Shown: in pieces, positions 36,152-44,644 of the stretch
How the letters are laid out: every line of letters begins with the position of its first letter
Numbering within the stretch: position 1 is the stretch's first letter
DNA from: Cellvibrio zantedeschiae
GTDB lineage: Bacteria > Pseudomonadota > Gammaproteobacteria > Pseudomonadales > Cellvibrionaceae
Length of the DNA stretch: 64,000 nt
Direction: 5' to 3'
NCBI RefSeq assembly: GCF_014652535.1
Contig: NZ_BMYZ01000001.1
Location: forward strand, 1,302,001-1,366,000
Translations under genes and position numbers: made by a program
Notes under the pieces: model-generated
Seen by the model: the letters and a program-made list of their open reading frames with translations, nothing else
Told to the model about the DNA's origin: nothing
The model's database searches: none

Positions 36152-36973
36152 ATGACAACTTACCAATATTCCACTGACGATCTTCTGTATTTAATGGCAC
36201 GCTTGCGCGATCCCCAAACGGGTTGTCCTTGGGATATCAAACAGGATTATGCCAGCATAGCGCCCTCTACATTGGAAGAAGCCTATGAAGTGGTTGATGC
36301 CATCGAGAAACAGGATTTTGTTCATTTGAAGGAAGAGTTGGGCGATTTATTATTTCAGGTTATTTTTTACAGCCAGATAGGTAAAGAAGAAAACCGTTTT
36401 GAATTTGCCGGGGTAGTGAACGATCTTGTGGAAAAATTAGTGCGCCGTCATCCTCATGTTTTCCCTGATGGAACCTTGCACAGTAAAATAGATAATCGCC
36501 ATACACTACCTGCTGACGTGAAAGAGCGGTGGGAGGCGATCAAGCAGCAAGAGCGCGATGCGAAAGGAGCAAAAGGTTTGCTGGCAGATGTTCCTGTTAA
36601 TCTTCCTGCATTGAGTCGTGCGGCTAAATTACAAAAGCGAGCAGCAACTGTTGGTTTTGATTGGACTGATGTCCAGGGCCCTATTGCAAAAGTGCGTGAA
36701 GAGCTTATAGAAGTTGAAGAGGCCTTAACGACTAATGACAGCGAAGCGATTGAAGAGGAGTTAGGCGATCTGTTTTTTGCGGTGGTGAACATCAGCCGCT
36801 ACTTAAAAATTGATCCGGAGCAAGCCTTGCGCAAAGCCAGCCGAAAGTTCGAAACCCGTTTTAACTATATTGAAACCCATCTTGATAAACCCTTGAACCA
36901 AGCCACAATTGAAGAGATGACTGTCCTCTGGGATGAGGCCAAGCGGGGGGATAAGGCCAAGCTTAAAAAATAA
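36152..36973 (+). CDS. mazG: Nucleoside triphosphate pyrophosphohydrolase MazG
   Basis: This 273-residue protein has two MazG domains. The first carries EEAYEVVDAIEKQD and KEELGDLLFQVIFYSQI; the second carries EELIEVEEALTTND and EEELGDLFFAVVNISRYL. These are the EExxE and ExxD metal-binding helices. It hydrolyses NTPs to NMP and PPi, cleansing damaged nucleotides and, in E. coli, lowering (p)ppGpp. It starts 13 bases after the YqcC-family gene. Confidence 0.95.
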   Translation: MTTYQYSTDDLLYLMARLRDPQTGCPWDIKQDYASIAPSTLEEAYEVVDAIEKQDFVHLKEELGDLLFQVIFYSQIGKEENRFEFAGVVNDLVEKLVRRHPHVFPDGTLHSKIDNRHTLPADVKERWEAIKQQERDAKGAKGLLADVPVNLPALSRAAKLQKRAATVGFDWTDVQGPIAKVREELIEVEEALTTNDSEAIEEELGDLFFAVVNISRYLKIDPEQALRKASRKFETRFNYIETHLDKPLNQATIEEMTVLWDEAKRGDKAKLKK

Positions 36974-37121
36974 CCAAATTTCGGGGTTGAGGAATAATGG
37001 GTTTGCTGCTTAGATTTTTTTGTTTTCGCCGAAATTCTGGAAAACCGCTAGACTAAAAAAGACTCTAATAATTATGCGTGTGCTTCCATAAGGCACTGAT
37101 GTTTTACCAGTGAGGTTTAGC

Positions 37122-38372
37122 TTGGATTTCAACGAAGTGCGCCCTGGTTACCTTAAGTCTTCGGAAAAGACGATCAAGATTCATATCTCTGAGCTCAAGA
37201 TTGGAATGTATGTTTCCAAACTTGATCGCCCGTGGCTTGAAACTCCCTTTTTAATGCAAGGCTTTATGATTGAAAGCCTGGATGACATTGATGCAGTTGC
37301 AGAATATGCGCAACACGTGTGGATTGATGCTGTGGGTGAGGAATGGGTAGCTCCGGAGGAGCGAGCTGCTGTTAAAGGGCAGGCCAAAAAAGTTTCCTAT
37401 ATCAACAAGATCGATGCCAAGGCTGAGCATGCGGCGGCCATGGATACCTACCGCGAAGCGCGTCGACTTACTCGTAGTTTGCTTGATGATTTGCGTCTTG
37501 GTGGAGTGATAAATTCCGAGCAAGCAAAGTCCACCGTTAAAGAATGTGTACACAGTATTCTTCGCAATTCAGATGCATTGATCTGGATGTCTAAAATTCG
37601 CACGCAAGACGAATACACAGCGGAGCATTGCTTGAACGTGTGTATTTTGGCAATCGCATTTGGTCGCCATTTAGGTATGAGTGAGGGTGATCTTGAACGT
37701 TTGGGGTTGTGCGGTTTGTTGCATGACGTAGGCAAAATGCGCGTTCAGCCCGAGGTGCTACACAAACCTGCGTCGCTCACCGAAAAAGAATTCAATATGA
37801 TGAAGGCCCATACAGTGCACGGGCGTAATCTGTTGATGTCTTCGCCAGGAATTCCTAATAGCACTATAGATGTAGCTTATAGCCATCATGAACGAATCGA
37901 TGGTACGGGTTATCCGCGTGGGTTGAGTTCATCGGGGATTTCTGAATTCGCAAAAATTATTGCGATTGTTGACGCCTATGATGCTATGACTGCTGATCGG
38001 TGTTACTCGCCGAGTATTCCTTCCACCGAAGCTTTAAAAATTATTTTTAAAGACCGCGGCACACATTTTGATGATCGCTTGGGATTGGAGTTTATCAAAA
38101 GTGTGGGCCTTTACCCGCCCGGAACTTTGGTTGAATTAGTCAATGGCTTAATTGCAATTGTGTTTGAAACCAACAGTAAATATCGCCATTTACCTAAAGT
38201 TATCGCCGTTAAAAAGCAAGATGCCAAACTGGAAAAAAATGTGCTGGTTGATTTGTCAGGTGTTGAACGCGGAAGCCTGGACAAATCTTTTTTAATCAAA
38301 CGTGCACTCAACGATGGCTCTTTCGGCGTGTACATCAAAGATTATCGTGAACAGGGTTTGGCCTTAGGATAA
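37122..38372 (+). CDS. HD-GYP domain phosphodiesterase with N-terminal DUF3391
   Basis: The N-terminal 130 residues match DUF3391 (KIHISELKIGMYVSKLDRPWLETPFLMQGF, near residue 18). The HD-GYP domain has HCLNVCILA, the HD pair in LLHDVGKMRV (about residue 200), the second metal site around AHTVHGR, HHERIDGTGYP and DAYDAMTADR. All canonical residues are present, so active hydrolysis of c-di-GMP is expected. The TTG at 37122 is preferred since GAGG lies six bases upstream; a GTG at 37110 has no such site and would add four residues. It opposes the two diguanylate cyclases in the window. Confidence 0.9.
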   Translation: MDFNEVRPGYLKSSEKTIKIHISELKIGMYVSKLDRPWLETPFLMQGFMIESLDDIDAVAEYAQHVWIDAVGEEWVAPEERAAVKGQAKKVSYINKIDAKAEHAAAMDTYREARRLTRSLLDDLRLGGVINSEQAKSTVKECVHSILRNSDALIWMSKIRTQDEYTAEHCLNVCILAIAFGRHLGMSEGDLERLGLCGLLHDVGKMRVQPEVLHKPASLTEKEFNMMKAHTVHGRNLLMSSPGIPNSTIDVAYSHHERIDGTGYPRGLSSSGISEFAKIIAIVDAYDAMTADRCYSPSIPSTEALKIIFKDRGTHFDDRLGLEFIKSVGLYPPGTLVELVNGLIAIVFETNSKYRHLPKVIAVKKQDAKLEKNVLVDLSGVERGSLDKSFLIKRALNDGSFGVYIKDYREQGLALG

Positions 38373-38390
38373 TCTCTGTTGTATTGAAAT

Positions 38391-38621
38391 TTATTTCTCG
38401 CCTGCGGCCTCATCTACTTCCTTCATTCTCTCTTTATTGGTTTTATCCAATAACTCTTCCGTCTGTTTGGCTTTGTCCAACGTTTGTTGTTGGCTATCCG
38501 TTAGTACGCCTTGTGATTTCTTTTCCGGTAGTTGCGCAGGTTGTTGCTCGGGTTGTTTGGGTGAACATGCGCAGACGAAGCTTGCCAACAATAAGGAACC
38601 TAGCATTTTTGTGATATTCAT
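38391..38621 (-). CDS. Small predicted lipoprotein
   Basis: The protein has 76 residues. A signal peptide ends in FVCAC, a plausible lipobox, with Cys19 as the lipidation site. The mature part is Gln/Lys/Glu/Pro-rich and highly charged, with a short helix predicted in LTDSQQQTLDKAKQTEELLDK (about residues 40-60). The family is not recognised. It converges with the HD-GYP gene, and its start is preceded by GAGTGAGA. Confidence 0.7.
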   Translation of the reverse strand: MNITKMLGSLLLASFVCACSPKQPEQQPAQLPEKKSQGVLTDSQQQTLDKAKQTEELLDKTNKERMKEVDEAAGEK

Positions 38622-38727
38622 AATCTCACTCCAAAGAATACCCTATGAATTTGTGTACTAGATAGTAATAGCACACAAATGTCGTTATATGGAGTTTAAA
38701 GATGCTATGCAGACGCGATAACGGTAA

Positions 38728-39399
38728 TTAATCGAGTAAATCTTCGTAAGCGATAGTTTGGTATGCAGCCAGCTTACTCCAAGGCAAAGTTAACGGGGCA
38801 GGGGTGAGGGCCAGGGTTATTTTGTTGCTCATGGTGCCATCAAATCTGGTTGTTTCAATGCTCAGAGGGATTTCTTTGCGTTCGTCCCACAGGATGCGAG
38901 TAAATTGTGTGGCGTCTTTTTTCTCATACCAGTTAGTACCTTCAGCTGAACTCTTTTTCAAAATCTGCATTTTCTTCAGGGCCGCACGGTTCACTAAATA
39001 GTAAGCGGTTTCCCATTCACCATCAAAACCAAGGGTGCCATATTCGGATACTCGTGGAGCGATAATTTTTTTCTCATCGCTGCGCACGAAAGCAAATTTA
39101 ATTTGATTGTTATTGTCGCGTACAATCCATTTCCCTGCGGTAGCGAAATTTAAATCATGATGATGTTCGTGGTCAGATGCTGGTTCATGAACGTGATCGT
39201 GATGAACTGCCATGGGGACTATGCGTTCGGTCCAAATCACATTGGTGTCGCGGATAAAACGCTCCTGGAATTGGGTTTGTTTTTTCACCCCGTCTGAAGT
39301 GAGAGTCATGCTCTCAAAAGTCATAATTGCAGAGAGCGGCGCAGCAATTGCTGCTTTCGCCAAAAACAAAATACCAACACACACTAAAATTTTTTTCAT
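38728..39399 (-). CDS. Periplasmic protein with His-rich loop, downstream of alkaline phosphatases
   Basis: This 223-residue protein has a cleavable signal peptide (cleavage likely after AAIAA, about residue 20). The mature part looks beta-rich. Between residues about 64 and 83 there is a histidine cluster, VHHDHVHEPASDHEHHH, that would bind Zn, Cu or Ni. I do not recognise a family. It lies just downstream of two tandem alkaline phosphatases on the same strand, with an intrinsic terminator ending 16 bases before its start codon. A role in metal handling for the zinc phosphatases is possible but only inference. Confidence 0.75.
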   Translation of the reverse strand: MKKILVCVGILFLAKAAIAAPLSAIMTFESMTLTSDGVKKQTQFQERFIRDTNVIWTERIVPMAVHHDHVHEPASDHEHHHDLNFATAGKWIVRDNNNQIKFAFVRSDEKKIIAPRVSEYGTLGFDGEWETAYYLVNRAALKKMQILKKSSAEGTNWYEKKDATQFTRILWDERKEIPLSIETTRFDGTMSNKITLALTPAPLTLPWSKLAAYQTIAYEDLLD

Positions 39400-39415
39400 A
39401 GCAATTCCAAAAAAG

Positions 39416-39445
39416 AAAGCACCTGATCGCGGGATCAGGTGCTTT
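39416..39445 (-). terminator. Intrinsic terminator directly upstream of the His-rich gene
   Basis: AAAGCACCTGATC (39416-39428) and its exact complement (39433-39445) form a perfect 13-bp stem with a 4-base loop. On the minus strand it is followed by CTTTTTT. It lies after the alkaline phosphatase stop and only 16 bases before the start codon at 39399, so expression of that gene requires read-through or a promoter upstream of the hairpin. Confidence 0.85.
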
Positions 39446-39484
39446 TATTAAAGCCAAAGTGGTAGAACATGTACCGCGACCAAA

Positions 39485-40894
39485 TTAAAAACCGAAAGCT
39501 GTATTGATCAAGCTAAATACTTTGGTGTTGTCGATAGTGCCTTTAAAAGTCTTTGACGCAGCACCGGCACCTGTGGCAAACAGCATAACGTCGCCGCCAC
39601 CGTGACTTTCACCGCCTACACTGGTTTTAACGGCAGATTCTTGTAAATAATCATCGTGCAACACTTGGGTTGTATCAGCAGAACCTTCAATCAATGTGCT
39701 GCGTACCGCTGGGCGATTAGGTCCGTTACCGAATACCAATGTGGTGTAATTTTTACCGTCCACATCTAACAAGTCTTTGCCGTCTTTGTAGCTTTTAACT
39801 ATACCTAATACGTTGCTTCCGCGTTTACCGTAACCGTTAAACGTCATGGTGTGATCGTGGTCGGCAGTAACAACAATCAAGGTGTTTTTCAATTCCGGAT
39901 CGCGTTTTTTCATTTCATCCAAGGCCGCTTTAATGGCGTCATCAAAAGCGATGGTATCTTCCAACACACGTTTTGCGTTAGTGCCGTGCAAAGCGTGATC
40001 GATGCGACCACCTTCCACCATGAGGAAAAACCCTTGCGAATTTTGCCCTAATACATCAATGGCTTTTAATGTCATGGCTGCAAGGCTTGGCTCGTCGATA
40101 TTTTTCTTAACGCGATCCAATTCGTATTCCATATGGCTTGCGTTGAAGAGACCAAATAATTTGGTAGTCGTTTTGCCATCAATTGCTGCAAGGCTGCTTC
40201 CGGTATTGGCGTAGGTGTATCCAGCGGTTTTCATTTCTGCTACAAGATCACGGCCATCGGTACGCTTACCTTTGCCATTTGCAGTTGCTGCGGCTGGCAA
40301 GAAGTTATCGCGGCCACCACCTAACAAAACATCCAAACCTGTACCCAGTTTTTGGTTGTAGCCAGCGCCGCCGACTACGGCTTGTGCTGCAATATTATTT
40401 TCAGCATCGCGATGGCAAATGTGAGAAAAAGTTGCCGCAGGTGTTGCGTGAGTTACACGCGTGGTTGTCACCGCACCAACAGATTTTCCTTTTGCTTTTG
40501 CGAGTTCAAGAATGGTATCCACAGCTACACCATTGCCGGTAGCAGGGCAGTTTGAATCTGCGCCTGTAGGTCGTATAGCTTTGGTGTCGGCTGACATGGA
40601 TAAGACTTCGTTATTCATTTTTACGCCGGTCATATAAGCCGCCATTGATGGCGCTGAGTCGGTGGTTTGTGCATCGTTAGAAAAAGTTTTTATACGAGCG
40701 GTACGTGTTTTACCGTCGAGTTTTTCCATATTCAATTCACCTTCTTCCTTATATTTGTAAATGCGCGCAGCAGTTACAGTGGTTGGGCCCATGCCGTCAC
40801 CGAGGAAGAAAATAACATTTTTTGCTTCGCCAGCGGCGAAGGCTGCCTGCGAACATGCTGATGCTAAAACAGCAGCGAGTATTAATTTTTTCAT
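39485..40894 (-). CDS. Alkaline phosphatase, PhoA family, secreted
   Basis: This 469-residue protein has a signal peptide ending in SQAAFA. Zinc/magnesium and catalytic residues are placed as in PhoA: Asp in FFLGDGMGPTT, the nucleophile Ser in TDSAPSMAAYMTG (about residue 83), GGRIDHALH, TADHDHTM and ESHGGGDVM. It releases phosphate from organic monoesters in the periplasm. Its start is 50 bases downstream of a paralogous phosphatase, indicating a tandem duplication. A CTGTCAT element identical to a Pho-box half-site lies 28 bases upstream. Confidence 0.95.
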   Translation of the reverse strand: MKKLILAAVLASACSQAAFAAGEAKNVIFFLGDGMGPTTVTAARIYKYKEEGELNMEKLDGKTRTARIKTFSNDAQTTDSAPSMAAYMTGVKMNNEVLSMSADTKAIRPTGADSNCPATGNGVAVDTILELAKAKGKSVGAVTTTRVTHATPAATFSHICHRDAENNIAAQAVVGGAGYNQKLGTGLDVLLGGGRDNFLPAAATANGKGKRTDGRDLVAEMKTAGYTYANTGSSLAAIDGKTTTKLFGLFNASHMEYELDRVKKNIDEPSLAAMTLKAIDVLGQNSQGFFLMVEGGRIDHALHGTNAKRVLEDTIAFDDAIKAALDEMKKRDPELKNTLIVVTADHDHTMTFNGYGKRGSNVLGIVKSYKDGKDLLDVDGKNYTTLVFGNGPNRPAVRSTLIEGSADTTQVLHDDYLQESAVKTSVGGESHGGGDVMLFATGAGAASKTFKGTIDNTKVFSLINTAFGF

Positions 40895-40921
40895 GATCTA
40901 TTCCTATAAGTCTTGGACGTT

Positions 40922-40950
40922 ATGACAGAAGGTTCTGCAGGAAATTACAG
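40922..40950 (-). promoter_or_regulatory. Possible partial Pho box between the two phosphatase genes
   Basis: On the minus strand, CTGTAAT (40950-40944) and CTGTCAT (40928-40922) match the PhoB 7-base unit and begin 22 bases apart, twice the 11-base Pho-box period. The unit between them is poor. TATAGG follows 13 bases after the second. The first unit overlaps the stop of the upstream phosphatase gene. It could give the second phosphatase its own PhoB input. Confidence 0.3.
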
Positions 40951-42399
40951 GTCAATTGCGCTGCGAATTAGCGTAAAGACTTTGGTGTTGTCTATTACTC
41001 CGGCAAAGGAGTCTGCATTTTTGCCCATAGCGCCAAGGAATACGTTTGTACCGCCGTGAGTTTCACTGCCAGCTGCAACAGGAATGGCTGCTTCCTGATG
41101 ATAAGAATCAGCAAATACTTGTGTGTCGGTTAAGGCGGCGAAGTTTTTACGGTCGCCTGCAACACGATTTTCACCGTTACCAAAACCTATAATGCCAAAT
41201 GGCATGCCTTCCACATCTTTAGCAACTGATCCGTCGGTGTAATTTTTCAACAGACCCAAAACGCCAGGATTATTAACGGTGGTTTTACCGGTTCTTGCAG
41301 CGTAACCGTTAAGTACCAAGGTGTGATCGTGGTCAGCTGTTACGACAATCAAAGTGTTTTCTAAATTAGGATCGGTTTTTTTGATTTCGGCAATGGCTGC
41401 TTTGATCGCGTCATCAAAAGCGATTGTGTCTTGCAGTGCTTTGATTGCGGTAGTTTCGTGCAGCGCGTGATCGATACGGCCACCTTCAACCATAAGGAAC
41501 ATACCGTTAGGATTTTTCTTCAAAGTTTGAATGGCTTTCACGGTCATTTCTGACAAGCTAGGCTCACCAGTACCGTTGCGAACCAAATCGTAATTCATAT
41601 GGCTTGAATTAAATAAACCGAGCAACTTGCTGGTTGATGTTGGCGTGAATGCATTCAATTCAGTTTGATTGCTGGTGTAGGTATAACCTTTCGCTTTCAT
41701 TTCGGCGATTAAATCGCGGCCATCGGTACGCTTACCGCCAACGGATGTTGATTGGAAGAATTGACGACCACCGCCGAGTACAACATCAACACCGTCTAAC
41801 AATTTATCGTTGTAACCTTTATCGGTCGCAGCAGGAGCAAGTTGCGCTGCAATAGTATTTTCCGCATCACGGTGACAAATATGCGAATAAGTTGCAGCGG
41901 GTGTTGCGTGAGTAACGCGTGTAGTAGTTACAACTCCGGTTGCAATGCCTTTTGATTTTGCTATTTCAAGTAGCGTGGTAACAGGCTTGCCATTGGTTGT
42001 TGGGCAAATGCTGTCTGTACCTTTCAAATAGCTTGCGCCTTTTTCATCAAAGGCTTTGGTTTCCGGTGTCATTGAAATAACTTCGTTATTCATTTTTACG
42101 CCGGTCATGTAAGCAGCCATGGATGGTGCAGAGTCTGTTACTTGTGCATCGTTTGAAAAAGTTTTTACAAATGCTGTTTCGGGAAAGGTATCGATAGTCA
42201 AACTGCCATCTTCACCGGCACCGTAAATGCGTGCTGCGGTTAAGGTGGTAATACCCATTCCATCACCTAAAAAGAACAATACATTTTTAGGCTTGGTTGT
42301 TGGGACAGGTGAAGGTTCTACAGTTACAGATGTGTTTGATGAACCGCCGCAGGCGGTTAATATTATTGAAATGGTGGTGCAAAGTAAGAGTTTTTTCAT
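40945..42399 (-). CDS. Alkaline phosphatase, PhoA family, predicted lipoprotein
   Basis: This 484-residue paralogue of the neighbouring phosphatase shares the same motifs: FFLGDGMGITT, TDSAPSMAAYMTG (about residue 93), GGRIDHALH, TADHDHTL and ETHGGTNVF. It differs in the N-terminus, which ends in a lipobox (ILTACGGSS), so it is expected to be membrane-anchored, followed by a Ser/Thr/Pro linker. One copy is thus probably soluble and one tethered. The start follows AAGGAGG, and a three-unit Pho box lies 62 bases upstream, indicating control by phosphate starvation. Confidence 0.95.
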   Translation of the reverse strand: MKKLLLCTTISIILTACGGSSNTSVTVEPSPVPTTKPKNVLFFLGDGMGITTLTAARIYGAGEDGSLTIDTFPETAFVKTFSNDAQVTDSAPSMAAYMTGVKMNNEVISMTPETKAFDEKGASYLKGTDSICPTTNGKPVTTLLEIAKSKGIATGVVTTTRVTHATPAATYSHICHRDAENTIAAQLAPAATDKGYNDKLLDGVDVVLGGGRQFFQSTSVGGKRTDGRDLIAEMKAKGYTYTSNQTELNAFTPTSTSKLLGLFNSSHMNYDLVRNGTGEPSLSEMTVKAIQTLKKNPNGMFLMVEGGRIDHALHETTAIKALQDTIAFDDAIKAAIAEIKKTDPNLENTLIVVTADHDHTLVLNGYAARTGKTTVNNPGVLGLLKNYTDGSVAKDVEGMPFGIIGFGNGENRVAGDRKNFAALTDTQVFADSYHQEAAIPVAAGSETHGGTNVFLGAMGKNADSFAGVIDNTKVFTLIRSAIDL

Positions 42400-42460
42400 A
42401 GTAGCCTCCTTAAGCTGTCGCTAAAGTAGACTGCAAATATGAACGTTTTAAGTAGGAAAG

Positions 42461-42489
42461 GTGACGATTTAATTACAGTTGGGTGACGG
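42461..42489 (-). promoter_or_regulatory. Pho box (PhoB site) upstream of tandem alkaline phosphatases
   Basis: Read on the minus strand there are three 7-base units, CCGTCAC, CTGTAAT and TCGTCAC, each separated by exactly 4 bases (CCAA, TAAA), against the PhoB consensus CTGTCAT with 4-base spacers. Ten bases after the last unit is TAAAAC, a plausible -10, the same spacing as in the E. coli phoA promoter. The genes downstream are alkaline phosphatases, which makes the assignment strong. Confidence 0.75.
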
Positions 42490-42514
42490 CCAAAATAGGT
42501 TGTTTAATATAGGG

Positions 42515-44506
42515 CTACAGACTAAAACAATTGCGACCTGCTTGCTTCGCTCGATAAAGCGCGCGGTCAGCGTTGTTTACGAGTTGATCTTTATCCATAT
42601 TCTCACCGCGATAAAAAGCAACACCGATACTGGTAGTGACATTTAATTCGACGTTATTAATATTCATTGCCTTTTGTACGTTCTGAATAATTTTATTGGC
42701 GATTTGCTCAGCGTCTGGATCACTGGCTATTGATTCAGCAATGATGGTGAATTCATCACCGCCCAAACGCGCAACTGTGTCTGATGCTCGTACAGAGGCT
42801 CGCAAACGTTGCGAAAACTCAATCAGTAATGCATCGCCGGTGGCGTGACCGTAGGTGTCATTTATTGATTTAAATTTATCGACATCCAAATACATAAGCG
42901 CCAACAAATCACCTGTCCGTTTACTGCGCAACATGGCTTCTGTGAGCCTGTCGTTAAATAAACTGCGATTAGGTATTCCAGTGAGGGCATCATTGTGCGC
43001 GAGATAAACCAGGCGTTCTTCGGCATGTTTGCGATCTGTAATATCGCGTAAAAATGCACAGAATTCATAACCATTTTTATAGGGTAGGGCTCGAATGGTA
43101 ACTTCTAAAGGAAATTCCTCACCATTTTTTCGTAAGCCCGGTAATTCAATACGTTTGCCTAAAACGTTAGCAACCCCGGTTGCCACAAATCGTTTCATCC
43201 CTTCGGTGTGAGCCTGCCGGAAACGTTCGGGTATGACGAGGTCTCCCAGGATTGAGCCTATAGCCTCCTGGCGCGTCCATCCAAATGTAATTTCAGCTTG
43301 TTGATTCCAATCACTAATAACCCCATTGGCGTCCATAGCGATAAATGCATCGTAAGAACTTTCTAAAATCATGCGCGTACGCAGTTCGTTTTCGCGCACT
43401 GCTTGTTCAATTTCGATACGGCGTGCAATTTCTCTCTCTAGTGCGGCTACTGCTTCGGTGCGCTCGGAAAGTAAACGTCGGTTAGTGTCGTAATCAGCTT
43501 GATGGCCAATCGCGGCACCAATAAGGCCTGCCATTAAACGCAGGGTTTGCAAATCACGATCTGTAAAAGAGTTGGCTTCAGTAGCCATAATTTTGAGGAC
43601 ACCTACCGGAGTGCCCGAGTTAAACAAAGGAGCAACCACCATGGCCCCAGCTTTGACTTTTCGGCAAGCTTCGAGGTTTACCCGAGGGTCATTTTCAGTA
43701 TCAATACAATTCAATACTTCGCGGCTGCGAATGCATAGCCCGGAGAGACTTTCACCAATTTTTAGCCGCATACCCACGTGTTGGGCGACTGTTCCATGAG
43801 CGGCGGTATAAACCATTTCATCGCCATCTACCATTTCCACTACGGTGCCAGTCGCGTTGGTAAGAATTGCCATGCGTTCAACGACGAGCTTAATAAATGC
43901 GTCGAGGTCGAGATCCGCTTTAGCGAGCATGGTTTGGGTGGCGATAATTTCATTCAAGCGTGATGAGTCGCGTTGTAGCGCTTCCACCGCCGCTTTGCGA
44001 ATTTCGTTATGGCGCGCTAACTGTTGATTGGCAGATGCAAGCTCTGCAGTGCGATCTGCAACAGTTTTTTCAATTTCGCGATAAGCCTTATCCAGTAAAA
44101 CTTTTGAGCTTATCTGGTCTTCAATATCTGCACACACACCAAACCATTTAATGATCTTGCCTGACGAATCTTTAAAGGGTAGGCCGCGCCCCAAGTGCCA
44201 GCGGTAGGCGCTATCTGCTCGTTTGAACCTATATTCAATTTCGAATGGCTCGCCAGTTGCCAGTGCGTTCTTCCATACGGAGAGACAATTTGGCAAATCA
44301 TCCGGGTGCAACACTGGCGACCAGTCCCAGCCTTTGGTTTGTTCTACTGTGAGCCCGGTGTAGCTTTCCCAGCGGTGGTTGAAGAAATCTACTTCACCAT
44401 TTGCTTTTGCCGTCCATACGATAAGGGGAATGGCATCCGCCATGGAGCGAAAGTATTCCTCGCTCTGGATATTGAGGGTCGTTATGGCAGCTTGGGTATC
44501 GGTCAT
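42515..44506 (-). CDS. PAS-GAF-PAS-GGDEF diguanylate cyclase
   Basis: The 663-residue protein begins with a PAS domain (YFRSMADAIPLIVWTAKANGEVDFFNHRW, about residues 14-42, with a PAC-like segment), then a coiled-coil linker (VADRTAELASANQQLARHNE), a GAF domain (about 200-350), a second PAS domain (about 370-495) and a C-terminal GGDEF domain with RLGGDEF and an I-site RASD five residues before it. It should be an active, product-inhibited diguanylate cyclase. No transmembrane segment is present, so it senses cytosolic signals. A perfect -10 hexamer lies about 59 bases upstream of the start. Confidence 0.92.
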   Translation of the reverse strand: MTDTQAAITTLNIQSEEYFRSMADAIPLIVWTAKANGEVDFFNHRWESYTGLTVEQTKGWDWSPVLHPDDLPNCLSVWKNALATGEPFEIEYRFKRADSAYRWHLGRGLPFKDSSGKIIKWFGVCADIEDQISSKVLLDKAYREIEKTVADRTAELASANQQLARHNEIRKAAVEALQRDSSRLNEIIATQTMLAKADLDLDAFIKLVVERMAILTNATGTVVEMVDGDEMVYTAAHGTVAQHVGMRLKIGESLSGLCIRSREVLNCIDTENDPRVNLEACRKVKAGAMVVAPLFNSGTPVGVLKIMATEANSFTDRDLQTLRLMAGLIGAAIGHQADYDTNRRLLSERTEAVAALEREIARRIEIEQAVRENELRTRMILESSYDAFIAMDANGVISDWNQQAEITFGWTRQEAIGSILGDLVIPERFRQAHTEGMKRFVATGVANVLGKRIELPGLRKNGEEFPLEVTIRALPYKNGYEFCAFLRDITDRKHAEERLVYLAHNDALTGIPNRSLFNDRLTEAMLRSKRTGDLLALMYLDVDKFKSINDTYGHATGDALLIEFSQRLRASVRASDTVARLGGDEFTIIAESIASDPDAEQIANKIIQNVQKAMNINNVELNVTTSIGVAFYRGENMDKDQLVNNADRALYRAKQAGRNCFSL

Positions 44507-44564
44507 ATAGATTTATCAGAATATGCAAGATGGAAATATATTAGCGAAAATTTGGTTAGTAAAT

Positions 44565-44570
44565 ATTATA
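44565..44570 (-). promoter_or_regulatory. Putative -10 element of the PAS-GGDEF gene
   Basis: TATAAT on the minus strand lies just after the hairpin at 44575-44623 and 59 bases before the start codon. The -35 region would fall within the hairpin (TTGTTT, 15-base spacer), which is suboptimal. Confidence 0.4.
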
Positions 44571-44574
44571 GACG

Positions 44575-44623
44575 GTGGAAAACCCAAACAAGGAAATTAT
44601 CCTTTCCTTGTGGGCTTTTCCAC
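44575..44623. terminator. Large stem-loop after copB, probable terminator
   Basis: The arms 44575-44596 and 44603-44623 are complementary over about 20 bases, with a 1-base and a 2-base bulge. On the minus strand the inner stem ACAAGGAAA / TTTCCTTGT is followed by TTGGGTTTT, so it can work as a terminator for the copper operon. It also separates that operon from the diguanylate cyclase promoter. Confidence 0.5.
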
Positions 44624-44644
44624 AGAAATACTCTCACAACGACC

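Noticed and set aside
39485-42399. Recent insertion or gene-conversion duplication of the phosphatases
   Set aside because: The two paralogues share motifs but differ widely in sequence and in N-terminal targeting, so the duplication is old and no flanking repeat was seen.
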